Shown here: positions 1-9,505 of the stretch, piece by piece
Layout: each line of letters starts with the position of its first letter
Position numbering within the stretch: position 1 is the first letter of the stretch
Origin: CALSMU01 sp965230225
GTDB lineage: Bacteria; Bacteroidota; Bacteroidia; Flavobacteriales_D; Parvicellaceae
Length of the DNA stretch: 64,000 nucleotides
Assembly (NCBI GenBank): GCA_965230225.1
Contig: CBDDKM010000002.1
Span: forward strand, 496,001 to 560,000
Direction: 5' to 3'
Program-made: the position numbers and the translations under genes
The notes under the pieces: generated by a model
The model's input: the letters and a program-made list of their open reading frames with translations, nothing else
What the model was told of the DNA's origin: nothing
Database searches by the model: none

Positions 1-2973
1 GAATATTCCATAGGGTAGATCAGCATCGTTAAACATGTATCCATTTGGTATTTTTACTACCTGACCAACTTTCCATTTCTTTACCTCATTGATAATAGTA
101 TCTCCAATTACTTGTAACTCCTTTTCCATTCGAGAGAGCTTATTCTCTTTCTCATGTAGTCTTGCTGTAATTTGAGTTATCTTATCCCTTATTTTCCCTC
201 CATCCTCTTCAGATTCTATCTCCTTCTTCTTTATCTCATCTAACTGTTTTTGAATTTTGATAATGGCGGGCTGTCTATCCTCAATTCTTTCCTTTACAAT
301 CTTTGGATAGGTAGCTTCAAACTCTGTAATAAATTCCTGTTGCTTCTCTTCAGGAGTTTTACCACCTAATTCTTCCTTTATCTTTTCCTCAATGGCATCT
401 TTACTCAAAGGACGCTTTAGGTTATTGATAATCGTTTTATCCAAAACACTATCTCTTCCAAATGGTGAGGTTCCACCATGCCCTTTTATAAATAATGAAC
501 GTCTTTTTACATCCGCATCCAGTCGCAAAAATTCAGTCTCCAAGTCATAGGTTCCTCTCTGCTTTTCATAGTTGATTTGATCTTCATAACTTTTGAGCAA
601 AACATTATAGAGTTCGTCTTGTTCTTCTACGGTCAAAAGTCCTGCTCGACCTGTAAGCTGACGCATTGCCCCTTCCTTGCTTTCCTTCCTTTCTAGTTCT
701 CCTCCCCATGATTTTTGATATGTAGGGTTACCAAGTTTTCTTGCCATGACTGGGTTTTCATCCACCCATTGCCATGCAACCATATCTCCATATTTATTGA
801 AGAAATCAGGAGTTTCTAAGGTCTTTTCACTTGTCTTTTGGTTTCCCGTAGTATTTGCATCAAGAGCTTTCAACTTACTCTTTAGCATATTCATCAAACG
901 CAACTCTGTAGGAATATCACTAGTGATGTAATAATATTCAGGCTTCACAACCTGACCTGTTCTATCTATACGCCCTCTTTTCTGAACTTCTGTATTGATG
1001 TCTAATTCAAACTGGTGGATAAGCATGGCTCTTTGTCGCTGATCCTTAAAATCTTTTGAAGCATGAGCTGATGACCCTGTACTTCCACTTTGGTTGATCA
1101 ATAGGACATCTATTTCACCACTATTAAATTGCCTGAAGGATTTCTCGGTATTTGATCTGAAAGACTCTACAACCGCATCTCCTCCCTGAAAACTTACACG
1201 TTGGTTTCTTCCAGTAACTTCGCCAACACGGTAATGCGAACCATCATGTCCCCCTACTGTGGATGGCTTCTTAGCATGCGTAATTAAGTTTATTAACTGA
1301 TCAATCGGAGACAATGAAAGACCCGTAGTTTTCTCTATTAGGTTCTTAACGATCCTGTCATACTCTTCCCTTGCTCCCGGTATTCTATCAATATCTAATT
1401 TCTCTCTTGTCTTTTCTCCATGAATATCACAATAATTGTAATACAACATGGAGTCTATTCCTTTCTGAAGACTACGGGCAAAATCAAACTCTCCTTTTGG
1501 AATAATATCACCACTTAATAGATTCATTTCCTTCAAGAATGCACCCATTGTGGATTTAAATGCTATTACTACTTTCTTATTATCCCTTAGTAGATCAATA
1601 GCAAGATTTGCAACATTCTCAACCTTTAATGAAAAGAGTAGTTGATCAATTACATTGAATACTTTTGAGAAATATGGAGCTTGTTTTACTCCTAAACCTC
1701 TTGGCTTATTTTCAACCTTTTCACCATCGTTTTTGGCTTCGACATGAATACCGTGTAACTCAGGAAGAATGTAATTGTGTTCAAAAGAAACAATCTCATT
1801 CATTAAGGAAATTACGGTATTGACTCTCTCCCTGTTCTTGGTTCTCTCAGGTTCCTGATTTAGAGTAATGTATTCTACTTTAACTCCTTCACTTGATCGT
1901 TGCCTCCTTATAAGCTGACCATTCTCAGCTAGGTTAGAAGCTACAATTTCTTGAAGCGCCAATCCTCCCGAACGCATGGCATAAACAAATTCACCATCAT
2001 GTAATTTGGTTTCTGCAATGGCTGTCTTCTTACCATAGAAGGGCATTACCTCTGGATACTTGGCAAACGTAGCACTCAAAAAACAACAGGCTTTGGTTTT
2101 AGGTAATACCTGTCTCATCCATGTGCCAATTATCGAATCGTATCCTCCTGCCATGTGACTTTCATCCAGAATGAATACTACCTTCTTTCGTTTCTTGCTT
2201 CCCTCTATTCCATTTTCAACCAATGATCGTAGCCAGTCTCTCTTTGTATAATGCGCTGATTGAATTTGAGAATAGGTAGCCATTACCACATTGTACTCCT
2301 GTGATAAATAGTCTTTGGTTTCGGTTAGTGTAACGGTTGGATTTTCCTCTACACTTGGTAATTGAATGTTGTGATTTCGATGCCACTCAATGGATTCGCT
2401 GCTATCAGTTGGAAATATTTTTTCGTCTACCATGAAGCTATATTGCTCCTTTGGTTTTAAAGGTCTAAAGACAATGTTTCCTTCCTGATCTTTAATACTG
2501 GAGTTACTATCGGTATTCAAGATAAATGGCTTTATCTCATCAAAATTGATTGCCTTTAAATCTCGATACATATCGGTAAATAGATCGGGCTTTCGGGTAA
2601 TGAATACAGGCAAGTAGTCATTAACTATGGCATGACGTATTACTGCTGCTGCTTGTCTACCTTTTCCAATTCCTGTTTGATCTCCGATAATAATACCTTG
2701 CCCTTTCTCAAAGTTCATCAGATATAACCCGACTGCGTCTACTTGCTCGGCTGCAAGTCCCTTCCACATTTCTTCTTTGCTTGCATACTTCAATTGGGTA
2801 GTAACCAAATCATCAATATCTCCGTGTTTCTTCACGCAGTTATTCAAGGCTTTCTTCATTTCAAAAGCCATGTTACCAGGAACTAAAGTTTCAAGCGTAA
2901 ATGGTGCTCTCGACTTTGGAATATATGGAACTAATACCTCTTCCTCCTGCTGCTCTAATTCTTCTTTCTTCAT
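1..2973 (-). CDS. Strawberry-notch (SNO) family superfamily 2 helicase, C-terminus cut by window edge
   Basis: The frame is open for 991 codons from ATG at 2973 to the window edge. Motifs are clear: a Walker A loop 'GDQTGIGKGRQ' near residue 95, a DEAH-like box 'DESHMAGG' near residue 269, 'NQSGSTGSSAHASKDF' and the arginine-finger-type motif 'RGRIDRTGQ' near residue 668. These are the hallmarks of SNO helicases, which in bacteria occur on plasmids, phages and ICEs. A charged coiled-coil-like stretch follows at about residues 875-955. The start overlaps the stop of the upstream gene (ATGA), so translation is probably coupled. It is the last visible gene of a three-gene minus-strand operon with a methyltransferase-bearing polyvalent protein. 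The role is inferred to be maintenance or protection of element DNA; no direct evidence here. Confidence 0.9.
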   Translation of the reverse strand, partial: MKKEELEQQEEEVLVPYIPKSRAPFTLETLVPGNMAFEMKKALNNCVKKHGDIDDLVTTQLKYASKEEMWKGLAAEQVDAVGLYLMNFEKGQGIIIGDQTGIGKGRQAAAVIRHAIVNDYLPVFITRKPDLFTDMYRDLKAINFDEIKPFILNTDSNSSIKDQEGNIVFRPLKPKEQYSFMVDEKIFPTDSSESIEWHRNHNIQLPSVEENPTVTLTETKDYLSQEYNVVMATYSQIQSAHYTKRDWLRSLVENGIEGSKKRKKVVFILDESHMAGGYDSIIGTWMRQVLPKTKACCFLSATFAKYPEVMPFYGKKTAIAETKLHDGEFVYAMRSGGLALQEIVASNLAENGQLIRRQRSSEGVKVEYITLNQEPERTKNRERVNTVISLMNEIVSFEHNYILPELHGIHVEAKNDGEKVENKPRGLGVKQAPYFSKVFNVIDQLLFSLKVENVANLAIDLLRDNKKVVIAFKSTMGAFLKEMNLLSGDIIPKGEFDFARSLQKGIDSMLYYNYCDIHGEKTREKLDIDRIPGAREEYDRIVKNLIEKTTGLSLSPIDQLINLITHAKKPSTVGGHDGSHYRVGEVTGRNQRVSFQGGDAVVESFRSNTEKSFRQFNSGEIDVLLINQSGSTGSSAHASKDFKDQRQRAMLIHQFELDINTEVQKRGRIDRTGQVVKPEYYYITSDIPTELRLMNMLKSKLKALDANTTGNQKTSEKTLETPDFFNKYGDMVAWQWVDENPVMARKLGNPTYQKSWGGELERKESKEGAMRQLTGRAGLLTVEEQDELYNVLLKSYEDQINYEKQRGTYDLETEFLRLDADVKRRSLFIKGHGGTSPFGRDSVLDKTIINNLKRPLSKDAIEEKIKEELGGKTPEEKQQEFITEFEATYPKIVKERIEDRQPAIIKIQKQLDEIKKKEIESEEDGGKIRDKITQITARLHEKENKLSRMEKELQVIGDTIINEVKKWKVGQVVKIPNGYMFNDADLPYGIF

Positions 2974-3398
2974 ATACAAAACAAGTTTGAAAGGGATTCT
3001 AAATATGTTCGAAGAGTTGTCTTTGAAAAGATTTCTTCTGCTTGCTTCTGACTGTAACCTTTACTCGATAACTTCGGGTAATCACCATCAAGTACTTTGT
3101 CATGATTGCTCCAATTCTCTCGTAGCTCCTTCAAGGCACAAGCCATGTAATCGCTGGACATAACAACTGTGAATATTTCTTCCACTCCATTGCATGTGTA
3201 GCAACTAACTCCTAAATACTCTTTTAATAATTGCGCTGGGTTTTCTCCCTCTTTGAGAGCTACCTCTATTAGATCGGAAATACGAAAAACCATCCCTGCT
3301 TGATGGTCTTCAAAATTGGTATATGGTTTTGGATTGGAAACCATTGCTACTACAGCAAGGCTCTCACTATCCATTATCTGAGAATTATAAAAAATCAT
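2970..3398 (-). CDS. Hypothetical protein between methyltransferase and SNO helicase
   Basis: A 142-residue protein that I do not recognise. Its ATG lies one base after the TAG of the upstream giant gene and its TGA overlaps the ATG of the SNO helicase, so the three genes form one tightly coupled operon; an internal ATG at residue 9 ('MDSESLAVV') is an alternative start. There is no signal peptide or membrane segment. One CxxC pair ('CYTCNG', about residues 65-70) could be a metal half-site, but a second pair is missing. The middle reads like an alpha/beta fold ('GVEEIFTVVMSSDYMACALKEL'). The context suggests an accessory factor of the helicase/methyltransferase pair; this is inference from position only. 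Confidence 0.75.
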   Translation of the reverse strand: MIFYNSQIMDSESLAVVAMVSNPKPYTNFEDHQAGMVFRISDLIEVALKEGENPAQLLKEYLGVSCYTCNGVEEIFTVVMSSDYMACALKELRENWSNHDKVLDGDYPKLSSKGYSQKQAEEIFSKTTLRTYLESLSNLFCI

Positions 3399-3399
3399 A

Positions 3400-6300
3400 C
3401 TATTCTGAATTGTTGTTATCAGATTCTATCTTTAACTTCTTAATAAGGTTATCCATAGCTCTATGGGTTATGAGTGGTTTTACCCTATCCCATAGCTCTA
3501 TAAAATCATCAACCACTTCTTCTAAATGTGGGGCTTCATTCTTCTTAGGTGATACTCCTTCTGCATGTGGTTTTCTTCCATTGATCAGAATCAACATCGT
3601 TTTAGCTACAGCACCTTGTTTGCTATACATTTTGTAGCTATTCATGCTAATAATATCATCTATGTAGTAATGGCGACATAACCAGTTAAAAAAGGGACGG
3701 TACTTAGCTATTAATCCATTATTATCAAAGGAGATATGCCCCATAATAATGATGCCTGCTTTACCATTATCTTTCATAGCATCCAAAGCGATACCCGCCA
3801 TTAAATGCTCCAGCTTCATGTGCTGAACTAAGCCTATCTGATTGCTGAAGTATTTCTTTACAATGGCTTTCTTGTCGTACTTTGTATCATCCCATTTGGC
3901 AAAAGGTGGATTGGTAACTACCACGTCTTGGGTTCTGCTCATATCCTTTGGAAATGGCTGTGTTGCATTCCAGTTGGTTATGGTTTTGAATCCCTGAAAC
4001 TCTAATGACTTGAGTCTACTTTTGTCAATCTCATTTACATGTACATTCTTCGGGTTTGCACCTAGTACAAGTAGACCATTTCCGGCACTTGGTTCAAAAA
4101 CAGCTTTTGCCGTTTTCATCCCTGTATATTCTGCTACAATTGCTCCTATTGGACATGGGGTGGAGTATTGTTTGTAAATCTCTTTGCTACTGTCACTATA
4201 TTGGTAAGTGGGTTGAATCTTATCCCAAAACTCCTGCATGGCCACGATCTTCTTTTCGAAAGAACCGCGTTGCTTATACAATCTTTTATACCATAATAGC
4301 CAGCTAAGTTCTACCGCTTCCCACATTTGCCCCATGTTAGGAACACCTAGTTCTTTGGATAATTTGGTGATCTGCCCCGTGGTTACTCGCTTACCTTCCA
4401 TGTAAGCATCTTCCATGTGGGCAACAACCCTATCCAAATAATCTAAATAGCCTATCTTCAGTCCAAAGTCATCAAAATCATTTAAGTCAACCTCGGCTTG
4501 AATAAGTGAGTTGGTTTCATTGATCAGGTCTAACCCGTAAACCTCCTCACCATCTTTAAATGCTTTCTCCGCTTCCTTTTTGGTTAGCAGTTTCCATTGG
4601 AAATTATCTTTAGTTGTGTAGATATCATCCTTCTTTGATTCTGGTTTTTCTTGCCTAGAAGAAGTACTCTTTTGAGTTTTTAGATAGTCCTCAACTACCG
4701 ATTTACTTTCAACTAATCGCTCCTTATCCCACTCTAAACTTCGGTGTTCTTCTTTGCTTTCCTTATCGGATTTTACTTTACCTGTTTTAGGATTCGTATA
4801 AGACCGTTGGGCAACTTCAATTTTGATAATCTCCTGCTCGATAATCTCAATTGCTTTATCCATATTAGCAATTGGTCGGTAGTGTTCCATTACCGACCAC
4901 CAATGAGCATGATTTTCATTGATTTCTTTACCTAATGAATCTACTGATCCATAACCAGTATGAATATTCACATAAGGATAATTTCGGTCAATTGGAAACC
5001 CTAGCTCTTTGAACAATTCCTCACCTCTATTCTCCCATTCTCTCAATAACTCACCTCTACTTATTTTTATCCCATAGTCAATTGGATGGGACATTTGGGA
5101 TAAATAAAACATCTCTAAGGCATTGGTACTTGGTAAGTCTTTATTAGTTAATTTCCATAAGGCTGGAAATTGCTTCTCTAACTTTTCTCCATCCCCTACG
5201 TAAAGACTTCCAGATACAAAAGGTTCTTCCCCCTCTGAGGGAATTAATACGTTAGGAATTTCATTCCCTCTTGAAACAATATCTTGTGGAATAACCTTCT
5301 TATTTCCCTCCTTTTTTAGGTGGGTTTCTCCTACCTTTTTAGGTGTTTTTTTCTCCTTCTTTAATTCACATGAACAAGTAGCTGATTTAACGCCCACCGT
5401 AACTGGAGCATCATGTTCCAAGTCATAATAAAAGTCTCCCTTTTCTAATTGATTATTACCCTCAGATTGCTTTACAATCATAGGCATGGCAACAGCAAAA
5501 TCAGTTGTTCTATCTTCTAGATTACTGTTTGTCTCTACTGGACTCAACACCATTGGTTGACGATCTGAATTAATTCCTATATCAACTCTTTCATGCCCCA
5601 ATGACAACATTGTCCTTACAGCAGGTTCCAGAACCAAGACATTAAAGCCAATTATATGATTACCTCCTTTTAGAAGGATGGACTTATATTCATCAGGATA
5701 AAACTTGGATTTTTTAATTGCTACCAAGTAGGTTAGTAATGAGGTTGTTTGAATGGTAAATACTTCCTTAAATCCGTATGCTATGGCTACCTTATAATCT
5801 GGATACTTGGTTGTATTACGAAACTCTTCTGCTCTTTTCTTATCAACCGCTTCCCATTTTTCCTCATTTGGCTGGATCTGAATGTTATCAAAACATTTTT
5901 TGGTCATGCAGTAAACACCTTGATCTTCTTCCTTATTTGGGTGATGGATGAATAACAACTTATGCCTATCGGTAGCAACTATCCCATGCTCGTCAAAGAA
6001 CACTCCCATTTCAGCTTCATGCTCTAGGTCTTCTCCTGTAAACTTGCTTACTAACTTCTTTAAGCCTTCATCTTTTGGTGATGCTTTCCAATTAATTGAT
6101 TTTACTCGTACTTCCTTTTTGTATTTCTCCGGAATCAAATCCCAAATGGGAACAGGTAGGTTCTTGCAAAAATCTCCTGTACTCAGTAGACCGGAATAAT
6201 CATCCCATCCTAGAAGGGACATTTCACCCCTTACTTTGGGTTCATTGGCTTTCTCAACTACAAAGGGTAATTGGTTGTAATGAAAACCATCTTTGATTTG

Positions 6301-7332
6301 TTCAAGTAGTTCATCAAGATGTTTCGCAACCTTGGCATATTCTCCTTCTTGTTTTGCTTCGGTTGCTTTTTCTAGTAGGGTAGATTCATTTTCTTGTTGG
6401 GGTACTTGCTTACTTTCTTCTGAAGTTTTAATCTCTTCTGGAAATAACTCCGCAGGCTCCTTGCTTGTTCCTTCTTCCTCTAAAAGAATTGCTGCTACAT
6501 TTTTAGCATCTACAGGAGTAGGTTTTTTGATGGTTATGAAATATTGACTTGTTATACTCTCATTCTCATTAGCCATCATTATACCCTGAGCATCAGAACG
6601 GGTTAATCCACCTCGTACCTCCATCTGATAAAGAACATCTGATTCGAACTCATGGTACTCTTTGTAAATGTAATCGTTTGGACGACCCATTACTTCCGAA
6701 TAAAATTCTTCTGACTTTTCTTCTTTGGTAGGTAGTGGTTCTGTATTAGTGGAATCATCTAATTCTTGAAAATTAGATATACTTGTTTTCTGCTCATCTT
6801 TTAGGTTCTTGAAAATCTTTACAGATTCATCTACTACAACAAGTATTTCTCCTACATTAAACAGCTTTCGGGACTTGCCAATTTTGCCTTTAGGGGTTAC
6901 CTGAATTTCATAATGGTATCCTTCCTTTTTCCTTGCATCAACATAGTGCTGGGCAATTGCTTGTGCAATTACTTCATCAGGATCAAATACGATAAACTCA
7001 TCTCGAATGGTTTTGCCCTCCTGATCACTTGAAACAATAGCCACATGGCTATATAATTTGCTGACTAAGTTTTCTTGGTCAGGATCAAAAGAAGGCTCTA
7101 CGGCAATTGTTGGACTCAACTGACCAGCTTCAACAGCCTCTTTTAGTTTTTGGGCAAATCCAATTCTTGATGAATTCTTTTTGGCTTGATAGTGGTTTTT
7201 GGAAGCTATGAATTTGAAACCAACCTTTACTAGTAGTTCCTTCACGGATGTCGGTACTTGCTCGTCAAAGGTTAACCGAATTTTCTTCAGATGTTCTAAC
7301 CCATTCTCTGAAACAGAGATGCTTACTTTCAT
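3400..7332 (-). CDS. Giant polyvalent protein: N-terminal LPD-like region, sliding-clamp-like region, C-terminal N6-adenine DNA methyltransferase
   Basis: About 1,310 residues from ATG 7332; a TTG three codons upstream is also possible. The N-terminus ('KVGFKFIASKNHYQAKKNSSRIGF') resembles the small domains that open many ICE/plasmid polyvalent proteins. Residues ~380-622 look like part of a DNA-polymerase III beta-clamp fold: 'GIVATDRHKLLFI', then 'LEPAVRTMLSLG', and an ending 'FAVAMPMIV' like the clamp C-terminal 'MPMRL'. A low-complexity charged stretch follows. The C-terminal ~250 residues are an adenine methyltransferase, with SAM motif 'FEPSAGNGLLVLGA' near residue 1080 and catalytic 'NPPF' near 1143. 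No restriction nuclease is fused or adjacent, so a solitary protective methylase is more likely than a restriction system. The methyltransferase call is firm; the clamp call is tentative. Confidence 0.88.
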   Translation of the reverse strand: MKVSISVSENGLEHLKKIRLTFDEQVPTSVKELLVKVGFKFIASKNHYQAKKNSSRIGFAQKLKEAVEAGQLSPTIAVEPSFDPDQENLVSKLYSHVAIVSSDQEGKTIRDEFIVFDPDEVIAQAIAQHYVDARKKEGYHYEIQVTPKGKIGKSRKLFNVGEILVVVDESVKIFKNLKDEQKTSISNFQELDDSTNTEPLPTKEEKSEEFYSEVMGRPNDYIYKEYHEFESDVLYQMEVRGGLTRSDAQGIMMANENESITSQYFITIKKPTPVDAKNVAAILLEEEGTSKEPAELFPEEIKTSEESKQVPQQENESTLLEKATEAKQEGEYAKVAKHLDELLEQIKDGFHYNQLPFVVEKANEPKVRGEMSLLGWDDYSGLLSTGDFCKNLPVPIWDLIPEKYKKEVRVKSINWKASPKDEGLKKLVSKFTGEDLEHEAEMGVFFDEHGIVATDRHKLLFIHHPNKEEDQGVYCMTKKCFDNIQIQPNEEKWEAVDKKRAEEFRNTTKYPDYKVAIAYGFKEVFTIQTTSLLTYLVAIKKSKFYPDEYKSILLKGGNHIIGFNVLVLEPAVRTMLSLGHERVDIGINSDRQPMVLSPVETNSNLEDRTTDFAVAMPMIVKQSEGNNQLEKGDFYYDLEHDAPVTVGVKSATCSCELKKEKKTPKKVGETHLKKEGNKKVIPQDIVSRGNEIPNVLIPSEGEEPFVSGSLYVGDGEKLEKQFPALWKLTNKDLPSTNALEMFYLSQMSHPIDYGIKISRGELLREWENRGEELFKELGFPIDRNYPYVNIHTGYGSVDSLGKEINENHAHWWSVMEHYRPIANMDKAIEIIEQEIIKIEVAQRSYTNPKTGKVKSDKESKEEHRSLEWDKERLVESKSVVEDYLKTQKSTSSRQEKPESKKDDIYTTKDNFQWKLLTKKEAEKAFKDGEEVYGLDLINETNSLIQAEVDLNDFDDFGLKIGYLDYLDRVVAHMEDAYMEGKRVTTGQITKLSKELGVPNMGQMWEAVELSWLLWYKRLYKQRGSFEKKIVAMQEFWDKIQPTYQYSDSSKEIYKQYSTPCPIGAIVAEYTGMKTAKAVFEPSAGNGLLVLGANPKNVHVNEIDKSRLKSLEFQGFKTITNWNATQPFPKDMSRTQDVVVTNPPFAKWDDTKYDKKAIVKKYFSNQIGLVQHMKLEHLMAGIALDAMKDNGKAGIIIMGHISFDNNGLIAKYRPFFNWLCRHYYIDDIISMNSYKMYSKQGAVAKTMLILINGRKPHAEGVSPKKNEAPHLEEVVDDFIELWDRVKPLITHRAMDNLIKKLKIESDNNNSE

Positions 7333-7551
7333 AACTATCAAACTTTTGGAATTTCATATTCACTTCTCGAAAAGTGAAGGGAACAGGAGAAGTTAATTTG
7401 TCGATCTTGAAAGCGACTAGAGGATTAGTTTCCTTTTGTTTCCGGTTGTAAAAGTAGTAGATCACACACCCCAAAAACAGGTACATTTTGGGAACAGTGG
7501 TACAAACAATTTTGTGTCTTTCTAACTATCAGTTAGTTAAAAAAAACTAAT

Positions 7552-7890
7552 CGGTACCAATTTAGATTTTGTATCATGTAGAAATCTACATCTACCCATT
7601 TTTTACATGATACAATTTGGTTTTGTACTATGTAAAAACTTCATTCAATCTTTTTTTACATAGTATAATTTCATTTTCTACTATAGTACATTTTGCATAA
7701 CACCAATTTCTACATGGTACAATTTGAATTTGTACTATGTAAAATTCTAAAACAGGAAAATTATACATGATATAATTTCATTTTATAGCATGTAGAAAAT
7801 CCAGTAAAACATTTTTTACATGGTAAAATTGGGTTTTGTACTATGTAAAAAAGATTGGGATACTGAATTATAGTATAGTACAATTTTGAT
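7552..7890. repeat. Array of seven imperfect ~40-bp palindromes with a 53-55 bp period (iteron/centromere/operator candidate)
   Basis: The gene-free stretch 7333-8019 holds a regular array. The unit is an inverted repeat with left arm like TTTTACATRGTACAATTT and right arm like TTTTGTACTATGTAAAA. Complete units are centred at 7619, 7672, 7726, 7779 and 7832; a right-arm-dominated unit lies near 7565 and a left half-site near 7886 (TAGTATAGTACAATTTT). Centre-to-centre steps are 53-55 bp, close to five helical turns, so all sites face the same side of the DNA. The DNA between arms is AT-rich and lacks genes. The array lies between the divergent starts of the methyltransferase operon (7332) and the receiver gene (8020). 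It could be an origin, a partition site or a cooperative operator. The remaining bases, 7891-8019, show no clear feature. Confidence 0.85.
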
Positions 7891-8019
7891 CTGTTTGCTG
7901 AAAACGACAGGTTATTAGTTCATTCTATCCACCTATATAACCAACCTGAATATGCTTGGTGACAATTCAAGTTTTCGGCTACTTCGCAGAGCAAAACAAG
8001 ACAAAATTTAATTCAAAAA

Positions 8020-8421
8020 ATGAAAAATTATTCCGTTTTAATTGTTGACAATAGCCCCATTATTACCCAAGCACTTTCAAATCTTCTTCCATTTGATCCG
8101 GAAATTACCATCTCAGGATTCTGCTCAGATGGATGTCAGGTAATGGACTATCTGAAAAATAATTCGGTGGACACCATCATTATGGACGTCCAAATGGAAA
8201 GCCTTGACGGAATAGAAACCACCAAAATCGTACACCAAACTTTCCCCCATATTAACATCATTGGTTTTTCAACTTTTGATGATAACTACACCAAACTCAA
8301 AATGTTAGAAGAAGGTGCAAATTACTATCTCAATAAAGGTTGTGATCTGGAAGTGTTACTTGATGCCATAAAAAGCCAAACTCAACCTGAAACGACTGAA
8401 TTAGCAGAATGCAAAAAATGA
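8020..8421 (+). CDS. Stand-alone receiver-domain response regulator
   Basis: This 133-residue protein is a single REC domain. The phosphoacceptor is Asp56 ('TIIMDVQM'), with Asp10 in the acidic pocket (the usual second acid is Asn11), Ser84/Thr85 in 'GFSTFDD' and Lys106 in 'YLNKG'. The sequence resembles NarL/LuxR-type receivers, but no HTH output domain follows; the frame ends 27 residues after the Lys. It is followed at 94 bp by an AraC-type regulator on the same strand, which may be the partner output protein. No histidine kinase is in the element part seen here. The start ATG follows the palindrome array, so it may be controlled from there. Confidence 0.9.
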   Translation: MKNYSVLIVDNSPIITQALSNLLPFDPEITISGFCSDGCQVMDYLKNNSVDTIIMDVQMESLDGIETTKIVHQTFPHINIIGFSTFDDNYTKLKMLEEGANYYLNKGCDLEVLLDAIKSQTQPETTELAECKK

Positions 8422-8515
8422 TGTAAATCATCCAATTCATTTATGGACTTATCCTTGCATTTACCTTGAAATTTCTACTATTTCACGCGCTTTGAAAAAA
8501 GCTACTACTACTAAC

Positions 8516-9505
8516 ATGATTTACATTACTAGCGAGGATACTAAGAGAATCCTCATGGAAAACCACACGCATATAAATGTTGAATCCGAAGACTTTTTCC
8601 TCAAAGAAATTACCTCTTCATTGGATGACACCATCATAGGGGAAAAAGGATTATGGAATGCAATTGAAATCAGAAACGAGATCGTTATCACTGACATCAA
8701 TCTAAAACTGAAAGAACCAATAGAAGTTGAAAACAAATACCCTGTTCCATTGGTACTTTTCTGCTTCATGAGACAGGGTAATATCTCTGCAACTAACAAT
8801 GGAAAGGAGATCGCAAAAATTGCTCCTGGTCAATGTGCAATTATGACCATTCCAGCAGGAGTTACTAACTACATATATTCTGACTTAGAGGTTGAAAATA
8901 ATTTGACGCTCTTTGTCTTTAGCAGACCATCATTTTACAACTATGCAAGCTCCTATGTTAGTAGATTCCCTAAAGAAGTACAGGATGCCTTAATGGATAA
9001 GGAAACAGCATTTATCCATAAGTGCAAAATGGACCCGCCAACCAAGCATACTTTATCTCAGCTCATAGAAAGGGATTACAACAATTTAAGCCACCAGTTT
9101 CACATCGAGCATGAAATGTTCTCATGCTTCATGTTTATACTAAATGATATTGCCATGAACATTGAAAAGGAAAAGGAGAAAAGTACTGAAGGATTACACG
9201 ATGAGAGAATGGGAGAGATTTATCAAATCTTAAAAAATAAATACGCTAACCCACCTTCACTAATGGAACTGGCAGCTACGTTTGGAATCAATGTAACTCA
9301 TATTATTTCTGCGTTCCATAAAAGCTATGGTATTACTCCATATCAGTTTGTAAAGGAGAGAAAACTTAAGGAAGCAAAAAAGCTACTTGCTAAAAGTAAT
9401 ATATCTATTAGCGAAGTAGCTTATGATGTTGGTTATAGTACTCCCGGTAGTTTTACTCGTGCCTATAAAAAGTATTTTGGCACAAGTCCTAGCGAGATAT
9501 TTTAG
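8516..9505 (+). CDS. AraC family transcriptional regulator
   Basis: About 329 residues from ATG 8516; an upstream in-frame TTG at 8492 would add eight residues but is a weaker start. The N-terminal two thirds look like a cupin-type sensory domain ('APGQCAIMTIPAGVTNYIY'). The C-terminal ~90 residues carry the two AraC helix-turn-helix motifs, with 'SLMELAATFGINVTHIISAFHKSYG' and 'ISISEVAYDVGYSTPGSFTRAYKKYFG', ending 'TSPSEIF' as is typical. The gene follows the lone receiver in the same direction and its stop overlaps, tail to tail, the stop of the glycosyltransferase operon (9502). It probably controls element genes; the ligand is unknown. Confidence 0.9.
   Translation: MIYITSEDTKRILMENHTHINVESEDFFLKEITSSLDDTIIGEKGLWNAIEIRNEIVITDINLKLKEPIEVENKYPVPLVLFCFMRQGNISATNNGKEIAKIAPGQCAIMTIPAGVTNYIYSDLEVENNLTLFVFSRPSFYNYASSYVSRFPKEVQDALMDKETAFIHKCKMDPPTKHTLSQLIERDYNNLSHQFHIEHEMFSCFMFILNDIAMNIEKEKEKSTEGLHDERMGEIYQILKNKYANPPSLMELAATFGINVTHIISAFHKSYGITPYQFVKERKLKEAKKLLAKSNISISEVAYDVGYSTPGSFTRAYKKYFGTSPSEIF

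Noticed and set aside
2777..3163. Plus-strand ORF of 128 codons
   Set aside because: It is antisense to the SNO helicase start and the 142-residue gene, with no family features.
7265..7486. Minus-strand ORF of 73 codons upstream of the polyvalent protein
   Set aside because: It overlaps the start of the large gene in another frame and shows no protein-like pattern.
7552..7890. CRISPR array
   Set aside because: Units are themselves palindromic, vary in sequence and are separated by only short AT-rich DNA that is not spacer-like; no cas genes are near.
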